Shown here piece after piece: positions 54,107-64,000 of a stretch of 64,000 bases of DNA. This stretch comes from Punica granatum (taxonomy: Eukaryota > Streptophyta > Magnoliopsida > Myrtales > Lythraceae): contig NC_045127.1 in NCBI RefSeq assembly GCF_007655135.1, forward strand, positions 12,533,001 through 12,597,000, read 5' to 3'. How positions within the stretch are numbered: position 1 is the first letter of the stretch; the number at the start of each line of letters is the position of its first letter. The notes below the pieces were generated by a model. It did no database searches. It saw only the letters and a list, made by a program, of their open reading frames with translations, and had not been told where the DNA came from. The translations under genes were made by a program, and so were the position numbers.

Positions 54107-57100
54107 ATGTTCTTCAGCGGCGATCCCTCTACGCGCAAGCGCGTGGCGTTGGGGGGCCGTAGCACTAAGGAGAGGGACCGGCAGAAGCTTTTGGAGCAGA
54201 CTCGGTTGGAACGGGAACGGAGATCGTGGCAGAGGAAGCAGACCAGCGCTGCGATCAAAATACAGGTTCCTGCTTGCTTTCATCCTACTGAATTATTACC
54301 GTTCTGTTATCGTATAATGGCTAGTGATTGGTCTTAATTGAGCTTTAGTGGAAGTATTTTAAGCTGGAAGTTCACATGTGATTCTCCATGCCAATAGTTA
54401 CACACACCAATGATCGAAGGGACTTAAAGGAAGAATACCTGGATGTGCCTATGCTGTGCCAATACTGTAATACTGCAGCAATCGAGCATTGCATTGTGTT
54501 TGTTGTGTCGTGTTCTAATAGTTAGCAAGACTGTCTTGTCTGAAAGCTCTTGGATCAGCTCACGAGTTGGATGTTGCTTTGTCCTGATCCACGAGTCCTG
54601 TAATGTGAAATTTTGTAAAGAAAAGGATTGGAGCATTTACGATGATAAAGGAAATGTTATAGCCTGTCTCCTATTTTTAGTTCTGTCTGAGGTTGTGACA
54701 TTGTTAATGCAATGAGGGAAGCTTGTATTATTTCCTGATTAAGTCACTTCATGTACTGTGGATGGAACTATATTCTGGGGTGATGGAGAGAATGGTTTTA
54801 GGTGCATGTGTTTGTGATAAGTGCTTTTGGATTCTTTTTCTTATCGTAACTGTATTGTGATCGCTTGAGGTGAGGATCCAGTTTCTTGTTGAAATTCAAT
54901 TTGAATGGCGATGCTCTTTAATGGTAGAGTCAGAGATTGGTTCTTTGCCATGAGTTAGGATATGGAATTGCATGAAGCAAATTAATTGATGGATTTAGAA
55001 GAGGGTTCTTGTTACCATGTCATTGGAATGCACACATTGCATATGAAATAGCTGATAGATTTTAGAGAACAAAGATAATTCTGAAAACCAATTGTCTTTT
55101 TCTTGCCGTTGGGTTCTTGATCTAATCGGGATAGTTGAAGGGGAAACTTGTTTTTACCAAATCTGAAACAAGTTGCAAAGAAATTGCAATCAGATAATTG
55201 CAACGAAGTATCTCGGAAACAGGGTACAATTGAATATTTGAGTGGAATGAGCTAAAATGTATGTTTAAGTTTCTAACTAAATTGCAAATAGTACAAAAAT
55301 GAAAAATTTATGTCGCTGCCTTGTAGAGCATTTAACTTCACTGCACAAACACGTTGGGTGTTGTTTGCTAATATATATTTTTGTGAGACGGTGTACTGTC
55401 TGCTCATACCTAGATATCTTCATGAAGTTAAATGTCGTTTTGACTTCTCGTTAGGACCTAGTTGTAGTTGCGGGATATATAAACACAAGTATATTGCTTG
55501 GTCTTCTGCAATATTGTAACTTGTTTTCATGTGCAGAAATTTTATAGGGGGAGGAAGGACATGCAAGCTACACGGGGTGAAATACGAGAACAATTTTACC
55601 GGACTTATGGGAAGCGTTGTGAAAAAGCTGACAGGTGGCTCTACCAAATCATGATCTTTCTTGTTACTGTTGTACTTCCATTTATTCTGTATAATTCATC
55701 TTTGCTACTGTTTTCTTTATTATGAAAGGAGTACCTCTGTTAAGACACTCTAAATGGATTTTGATCTGTTAAAATGATGTCCCTTGAAGTTAATTATTGG
55801 CATTTGGATTTAGTACTTGTGAGCAGAATGAACATAAAATAGTAAGGCAACTTTAGGCTTGTCTTCTGCGTAATGTCTATCTTTGAAGTAGAAAAATAAG
55901 TGCGCCGGGAGGGAGGGAGGGAGGGAACTACCTACTTTGGTGATTAACTTAAATGTGGAGTTGGAGAGAGTTGGATTCGGTTCTCATGCCTTTTTTTTTC
56001 CCCTTAAGAAGAGTGAACAAGTACCCCCTTTTGTTTGTTGTTATGTCAAATATCATTTTAGGATATATGCCTTTTGATATGGGATTTGAGGAACCAATAT
56101 TTGCTTTGTGCTGTGATAGGTGTTTCATTAATTTATCTCTATGGACTAGTGCTTTTAAGAACCCAAAGTTGTAGCTGAAAAACATACTTAGAATGTTCAC
56201 AGCTGCACAGTTGTTAGATTATTCACGTTGATCATCTGCTTTTTGGGACCAATAGGTCCGTTAGCTATTGAAAGATGCAAAAAGCTTAAAAACAATGTGC
56301 AGTTCCTCCTTTTTCAAACTCAATATAGTGCTTGTTTCTATTGATTTGATGATTTTCCATCTTTTTAATCTATTCTTTTGTTTGGGTTGTCTCTGCATTT
56401 CAGTCATTGTTTCTGTCCAGATTCAGCTTTCCTCCGCCAGTTACTTTTCTTCTTCAATGCTAATAATGTTGGTGATTTTTCAATCCTTGTGGAGGTGTGT
56501 CGATTTCTTCGACAGTACATGCAAGAGCAGGGTATGTTCATTTATTCCCTCCTTAACAGCCAATTCTGGTAGTTGTATGTTGAAGCTGTTGTTGTCTGTG
56601 ACCACTGATAGTTTGATGATGCAACAGGTGATCTTGTGAGCCTCTTTGCAGGCATGGATTACTCTTCAAAGAAAGCTTTGGTGGATTATAGAGTGAAGCA
56701 ACTTGCATATACTTGTATTCAGGCTGTCTGTAAAAATAGGTTGTTACATTAAACCTTTGCTTGAATAGTGTGTTGATTTCCCTTTTAATTTTCTTGCATT
56801 TCATGTTGTTGTACATTTCTCTATTGTTTATTCGATTTGAGATTCTTTGCTGCAGTTTTGCCAAGAGTGCCTCAAAGTGAACTGCTTCTTTCGAGTTTGA
56901 GTTCTAAAATCAGAAATAGTCTGTATGATAGAGGCAATAGGGCATCATGTATATCGAATGAAACTATTTTAGCCTGTTCAATGTGGTTCTCAGAGGCATT
57001 GGCATGAATTGATCGTCTACTCAAGTTGATGAAGCCCGACTAGGATGCAAATTGGTACTTCTTGATGAGATTTATGCAACCACTTGGAATAGCTTTTGGT

Positions 57101-60100
57101 AAACAATGTTCAAATATATAGATATACAGGGAAGCATGCCTGATCCTCACAGCTGCACTTTTTAATGAAGATGTACATGGTTGGTCAAGGAAATCTTTTC
57201 CCTGCTTCCTCAAAGGATAAAACAAACTGGACCTGAAATCGAGAAGCTTATATCAAATCCTAAGTGGTGTTGCTAATAATAGAAGCTTATCATCTTAGGA
57301 CAACTTTTGTATTATTTTCCACTACAGCTTAAGCTCATTATCTCGACCTTGTTTTCTATGTTATTGTCTGTCTTGACTTCAAAAGTTGTTTCAAATATTA
57401 GTATTTACTTTTGGTGGATATGAATATCCCCTTATGTTCAGTCACCTCATTTTTTTTTATCTATATGTGACAGAGATAAGTTGAGGAAACAACCTAGTTT
57501 GTTATTTAGTGGATCTAGCCAACCAATGGTTCTCTTGTTAGAAGCAGCTGCTTTGCTGATTGAACCGAATCTACCATGGGTCTGTAAGACAGTCGGGTAT
57601 CTCTTGCAAAGGAACATTCTTGCAGATTTCAGAGAGATCATTCTAATACTGCAGGTATGCATCAGTTTCTACACATTCTGGATGGCTCATTTTTTGGAAA
57701 TTCATCAGATCATTTGCTTTCGGATTCCTTTCTTTGTCTGCAAGCCTGGTACTAGCAGATGAAGCCAAGGCTGACTCTGAACTTCAGTGGAAAAGCCTAG
57801 CATTGTTGGGATGAACTTTAATGCATATTTTATGATAAAGTGCGGAAATGTGAATGAGACTGTGAGCAGGTGACTGCTGAGAACAATATCATATAATTTC
57901 TACAAAGCAAGAGGACATGAGATGGCAGCATGATCCTGTCTAGCGACAAATATAACTTCACATAGTGAGAGCAATTGAGAGGAAGGGTATCTCTCTTGAT
58001 AGAATGTTGTAGATTGGTTATCTCGTTAGGCTTTGATCTGCCACTGGTCATCTGTGTTGATTGTCGCTAACAATGTAAATCCGTTAGTTTCAATGTTACA
58101 ATCACGTGCCACTTGATTTAGTTTCTTATAAATTTTGTCAAACCTGCATACCATTGTAACTCATGTGATTATCTGCTTCTTTTGCCTTGTCTATGTTGTG
58201 CCATTTGGGTGATCAATGCCGATTTCCTTTTCCTTTGTTTATTCTCCCAGTTACATAGATACTGAATTTCTTTCTGTAACATATGTCAACTTGTCTTGGT
58301 CTGTGGAATCCAATGTTCAGGAAAGTACCAGAACTGCTAGCTGCAGTGAATTTCTTTCTTCGTTGGAGCGTCTGCTGGGCCTTATGATTCCTCACACTGG
58401 TCAGATGCCCTGTAGTTGTCCAAGTGTAGATCTGCAATGGAGTTTCTCATCGCAGCTTCTTACAGTGCCTTTCTTGTGGCGACTTTTCCCACATCTGAAA
58501 GAGGTATCTCTCTGACGCCGTTCTCATCATATTACTGGGTGTTTGGTTAAGATCTGCTTAACAACATTATTATGGAGTCTATGGTCCTGCTCAGTTGCAC
58601 GGATATTTAAGTGAACTGATTGTTTGCAGAGGATAAGTTTTGCTTTTGTGATTTACTTACCCTACCATTATTTGCCCATGCTCAGTCTTGTATGCAGCCT
58701 TCAGTGCTTATAGCAGATGGTAATTGGTCTATTGATGGCAGGTTTTTGCAACACAAGGCTATGGTCAATATTATATCCATCAAATGACGTTCTGCATGAA
58801 AAATTATGCCGGTGTACTACCTAAGGATCTATCTCCTGAACTCCCTGGTTATGCCTGTCTCCTTGGAAATATATTGGAAACTGCTGGAGTTGCTTTGGCC
58901 CAACCTAACTGCAGTTTTGAAATGGTATAAGTGTTAGAAAGCTTTGAAGTCTCCATGTTTTCCGTGCTTGATCTTCTGTATTATTTGTTTTGTTTTATTA
59001 ATTATACAAGAATATGACTGGAGATTTGGCACCAATTTCTTTGTCCTCCATTGTCATTCTAAGGAGCTCTTATGCTGCATTTCTTGATCTGAATTAATTA
59101 GGAAAAGACAGGAATTTTAAGGTCCAGGAGTTCTCTTGTTGTTGACTTCACTTGTAGGTCAACTTTTGCTTGTCTATAAGGTTTGCGTGATTGTTCTTAC
59201 AATGTAGACATAATGTGATGAGGGTCTTCGTTGTCCTAGAAAATGCTTGACCTCAATCTCTTGAGGTTATCTAGGAGAAGTAAGATGTTTAAAGACCTAG
59301 AACAGAGGCTTACGGGTATATCTCATATCAGTTTTGCTCTAGAAAACTTTTATTATGTTAATCTGCTGGAATTGTAGTATTTTAGCACACTTGAGATAAG
59401 TGATTATAAGATGGATCTTGAATATAGGTTGTGTATGGATTAGACATGGTTGACTGAATATTTGCTCTTCACACAGATATATTACCCTCACTTTCAATTT
59501 GGTAAATTACTCCTCATTGTCTCAATTTCTAAGGGGACAAGAATTTCACGTGATATCTTTATAAATTGCATTAAAAACCAAATAACAAATCCTATATTTG
59601 AGTGGGGCAAGGATGTAAAATGTACTCGAGTGTCTTCTCTTACGTAGTTTTTTCATCAGTCTCATTTGTATCTGTTGTAATGTCCAATATTTTTTACCAT
59701 AATTTTTACTGCATTTCAACCCATTTTACCTCGTATTTTGAAAGCTTAACAAGATTATAGAAATTTATGATTTAAGCATGGCTATTATGTTTCTGATGAT
59801 GATCCAAGCCTGAAGACGTGTTCGGATAATTTACTGTTTTGGGTTGTTTTCTGATTAATTAAGAATGATGAGCAAGTAGCTTGACAGCTTTACCTAAGAT
59901 TCTCTACTTCTTTGTCAGGCTATAGACCTCGCCGCAGTTTTGACATGTTTGTTGGAAGCTGTTACCCCTCTGAAGAAATCTAGTCAAGAAAATAAAGAGA
60001 GTAAGATTCGTCAATAGCATGTTTTTGTGAATTTTCTCTTTTTGATGTTTCAACCTTTAGAATTTCTATGGGCTAGTTCTTCGTAAATTGCTATTTTTGT

Positions 60101-63100
60101 ACCACTTCCTTTTGTTCTCACCCATATATGTACTATTCAGGTTCCATGCTAAGCGATGATGATGTGATGTCAGACGATGATTTTATGAGTATGACTCTTA
60201 ATAAAGATTTGGAACAACATATATTAAGTGTGATCAATTCACGCTTTCTTCTCCAATTGGTATGGTATATTGCTCCCGTTTTTCTAGTTTTGTGATTTAT
60301 TTCTTGTCATTCTATGAAACTCAGAAGTTAAACTTAACCAATCCTTAAAAATGGGTGTTTACTATTCCGTGTCCTATTTTCTCATTAGTCGCCGTTTGGG
60401 AATTTATACATTTATTTTGCAGATAAATGCTCTATTTGGACCGTTACGTGTCGGTGGTTTGAATCATGAACAATCTGATCGGAGGCGGGTGGCAGCTGTT
60501 GATGCTGCTTGTGCTTTTCTACATGTTGCAGTTGACACTTTCCCCCTTGATCAAATTTTGATTGTGTTAGCATATGGAACTGAACTTGTAACTGTGCTAT
60601 GGAAGTTTATTAAGTGGTGCCATGAAAATGACAAGTGGCCAGTTTTATCAGAGCTTTCCCAATATTTGGGAGGAGAAGCACCTGGCTGGCTTTTGCCCCT
60701 CGCTGTGTTCTGCCCAGTGTTCAAGTAAGTTTTAAATTTTATCGAGGAAATTCTCACTTTCTTTTCTTCCAACTGATTCTCAGGCTGCAGTAGTACATAA
60801 AACAAGCACTTGAACACATCCTTTGTGGCCGATACAGTTTAATCACATGAAGTGGTTTTTCTTTGACCAGGCACATGCTTATGCTAACTGACAATGAAGA
60901 ATTTTATGAGCAAGGGAAGCCCCTCCCGTTGGAGGATATCAGATGCTTAATTGTTATTTTGAGACAGGTAGATACCATTAAAGGAAGGCCTACTAAGGCA
61001 AAGAGTATATGCACTGTATGTTTTTGCAGATATTCTATCTCTAATGAAATATAAATAAAGTAGAATCCCCGAGAAAAGATTGAATTATCTTTTCTGGCAA
61101 CTCACTGCTGTTTGTATTGACAGCTGTCTTGGATACAGTGCATAAGGGAGTAACATGAATGAAAATGTATTGGAAAATTTTCATGATGCTGTTGTTGACT
61201 TGACTTTTATATCCCGTGTCACTCAAAAATAAGTTAAAAAAATAAAAAAAATCCCCTTCTGCAGGCCTTGTGGCAGCCTCTATGGACGCAACCTAAGATA
61301 GCTTGTAATCAAGTGAAAGGTGCTGCTAAAAGCCTTTCTAATAACAGGAGTCGCTCAGAAATCCTTCAGCACAAGGTTAGCGTGGAAGCTTCTCAGCTTC
61401 TCTCTCAGGTAAGTTGAAGTAATAACTAAAAGCATATTTATGTCTGATACTTATGCACTTCTGTGATGTGCCTGTGCATATCTTGTATGTATGCATATTC
61501 TGGGAACATATTATTTTTCTCAGTGTGGAGGGGAAAAAAAAAATTTAAGTGTGCAAAAGTCTTTTTCTTTTTCTGATTTGTTCCCCTTTCAAATTCTAAA
61601 ACAGCTGCAAGATTGGAATAACAGAAGGCAGTTCACTCCTCCCAGTGACTTCCACGCAGATGGTGTAAATGAAACTTTCATTTCTCAGGTAAATGGTCAT
61701 TCACTTTGGTTTGTCCTATATGCTGGAATCAGTACCGACTACTTGCCTTGACTGTTCTTATTCTTCAGGCTGCGGTTGAGAACACCAAAGCTCACGAGAT
61801 ATTGAAGCAAGCCCCGTTCTTGATTCCATTTACTAGTAGGGTGAAGATATTTGCTGTAAGTATTAGTGAATCAAAATGTTGGACTTGTTAGTTTGTTGGC
61901 ATGCTTTTCCAGTTATAAATGAGTTTCTTGTATATTTGTATTTTTTATTTCAACAGTTGAAAAATCCAGCCTTCTTGAAGTGACTGATGGTTACAGAATG
62001 TCCGCTTCAAGTAGTTAATGAGCTGGCATGTTTACTTCCAAACGAGTTCCTCAGTTAGTAGCATTTAAATCCTATTAAAACCTGTTCTTTGAATATCCAG
62101 CTTTTTCAAAGTGAATGATGGTTACAAGAGTTACGTTTATTGGTCTACTTCATTTTGCATATCTAATCAATGTATCACGCATGATTTTTATATGCCAGTC
62201 ACAGCTGGCTGCACATAAGCAAAGGCATGGGTCTCAAGCTGTTTTCACCAGAAACCGGTTCAGAATACGGCGTGATCATATTTTGGAAGATGCTTACGAT
62301 CAGATGAGTGCATTATCTGAAGAGGATCTTCGAGGGCTGGTGAATTCTTGTTCTTTTGCTTAATATCTCTAAGTACATCAAGAAGAGTTCCTTTTTTTTT
62401 TTGGCAGAGAGCACTACATTTTGCTTTACGTGCAGATTCGCGTCACATTTATCAATGAATTTGGAGTTGAGGAGGCTGGTATTGATGGAGGCGGAATTTT
62501 CAAAGATTTCATGGAAAATATTACAAGAGCAGCCTTTGATTGTCAGTATGGATTGTTTAAGGTATCTTAAATATGGTCCTTTCCTCATTTATAGTTTAGT
62601 GCTGGCCCCTTCCTCTTCTCCATGCATTCCCCAATGCATCTCGACTGTCTGTCTTCTTCGTGGGCAATATTGATGATAGCCATTATTATGACTTTGATAA
62701 TTCTCAGCTGCATAGCACAAAGTGGTTTAGTCTGTCTTATGGCTTTCTTTTTTCTTTTTTCTTTTTTTAATTTTATCGTCTATATGTGGTCCCCTTTTTT
62801 TCCCTTGCATAAACAAGTGAAGCTGCAGACACATCAATTGGATATTAACTGAATTGCTCCTTGTCTTGGTATATTACAGGAGACATCCGATCATTTGCTT
62901 TATCCTAATCCTGGATCCGGCATGATACATGAACAGCATCTTCAATTTTTTCATTTTCTTGGAACTCTTCTCGCGAAGGTATAACTCCTCTTTTATGATG
63001 CTTTGCTCATATATTATCATATAAGCCTTCTTTGTCACATGATAATATCTGCTCATATCTTATCATCCTTTAGAAGCTGTCATCTTGATTGACACCGAAG

Positions 63101-64000
63101 ACTTTCCGACTTTTCATATCCTTGTTTTCGCATATAGCAAACAACTGTTATGTTTTTGAGAACTACAGCAAGCTGCTGAAAGTACTTCCATATCTTATTT
63201 TACTCTTTCACAAGCAGCATTTTCCCTTGCCAGTACATAGTTATTCCTCCACATATAATATATTATGAACTGTTTTCAATGGTTAAAAAGCTTTATCTTA
63301 TCAGGATTCTGAAATAAATCCTCACACTATTCCATTTCCATGTCACTGTAGTTATCATTCAAATTTTTCTTAAGTTGGCTAAGTAATCTTTGCTGTTAAG
63401 TTGGTTGTGCTGCATTTGTTTCAATTTGCATAATTATTCTCTCTTTACTATAAGGTGACTCAGCCATGTCTATCCTCATATGAAAAATTGGGGGAAAAAA
63501 ATAAAAATTGGGGTTTCATTTCTCGAGAACAGCACTCTGTCCCTACTAATCTTTTATAAGGAGCGCATTGTTGTGGGTCTGTTTATGCTCACCATCATCT
63601 GCTCCTCTCATTTTAACTAATATACGTTTGAATTTAATTACAGATTTTTTTGTTACTCTCCTTGCAGGCCATGTACGAAGGAATTCTTGTGGATATACCA
63701 TTTGCAACTTTCTTCTTGAGCAAATTAAAGCAAAAGTGAGATTTAAAATCTTTTATAGCACTAAATGTTCACTTACGATGTCGTTCATCCAAAATTGTTT
63801 AGGTTTCTTACCTTTCTAGTTTATTTTATTGACATCATTCATGCCAGGCACAACTATTTGAATGACTTGCCTTCTTTGGACCCGGAACTGTATCGTCATC
63901 TTATTTTCTTGAAGGTAATATTCCCAAGATTTCATGAGCTCTTGTTTGACGGCACATGTTTTATTCCTGATGTGTTTCATGCAGAATTATAAGGGTGACA
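54107..64000 (+). CDS. UPL6: HECT E3 ubiquitin-protein ligase UPL6 (partial, 3' end outside)
   Basis: It transfers ubiquitin from E2 to substrates through a HECT cysteine. The start MFFSGDPSTRKRV is the family N terminus. An IQ motif (AAIKIQKFYRGRKD) spans exons 1-2. Exons: 54107-54265, 55537-55634, 56404-56531, 56628-56739, 57474-57654, 58321-58503, 58742-58924, 59919-60000, 60141-60259, 60423-60724, 60871-60967, 61265-61408, 61605-61688, 61769-61855, 62199-62339, 62436-62561, 62880-62978, 63668-63735, 63848-63914, 63985-beyond. All are GT-AG, in phase and free of stops: about 825 of roughly 1030 codons. An acidic SDDDVMSDDDF patch lies at 60156-60188. The HECT domain begins around RVTFINEFGVEEAGIDGGG (62436 on); the catalytic Cys lies beyond the edge. 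The exon 3 acceptor was placed at 56403 because it preserves the HCF-x-x-DSAFLRQLL order. Confidence 0.93.

Overview
This is a plant nuclear window, most likely from a woody eudicot. The signs are genes with many GT-AG introns, AT-rich intergenic DNA, a Ty1/copia retrotransposon primed by initiator-Met tRNA, a tRNA-derived SINE, hAT and Mutator-like miniature elements, and two recognisable plant genes: UPL6, and a chloroplast KAS III relic. I cannot name the species.

Layout. 1-6.6 kb: repeat-derived DNA, namely a CT-rich stretch, a probable old LTR and a block of AT-rich repeats carrying a nested MITE. 6.6-39.3 kb: a locally amplified gene family of unknown function, called here 'the array family'. 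Two or three copies look intact (27431-28153, 35679-37199, 37766-39341). At least seven more are broken, truncated or inverted. Copies share a TATA box and 5' leader, a first exon with the motif N-M-W-x-S-W-T, a conserved intron 1, and two alternative C-terminal exon sets. Three places hold head-to-head inverted copies of exon 1. The array is interrupted by a complete but decayed copia element (12554-19910, 5-bp target duplication) lying in intron 1 of one copy, by a hAT-type element (21489-23180, 8-bp target duplication), by a TRIM-like element and by a SINE.

39.9-41.0 kb: an intact two-exon gene for a small OB-fold nucleic-acid-binding protein. The last array copy can splice in frame onto it. 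41-44 kb: MITE-rich spacer. 45.1-48.2 kb: an eight-exon KAS III (3-oxoacyl-ACP synthase III) gene that has lost its start codon and one splice acceptor, and has gained a stop codon and a frameshift. 48.8-49.3 kb: an antisense relic of a GT47 (exostosin/MUR3-like) glycosyltransferase. 49.3-53.8 kb: tandem repeats, a MITE with a long GC-rich hairpin, and one small TATA-driven ORF of unknown function. 54.1-64.0 kb: the HECT E3 ubiquitin ligase UPL6, at least 20 exons, running off the right edge before the catalytic cysteine.

The genes do not form a pathway. The main interest is the rapidly remodelled array: exon cassettes in different combinations, foldbacks able to make hairpin RNA against the family, and a possible fusion to a conserved neighbour. 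All boundaries come from reading the sequence and comparing copies by eye; no database search was run.
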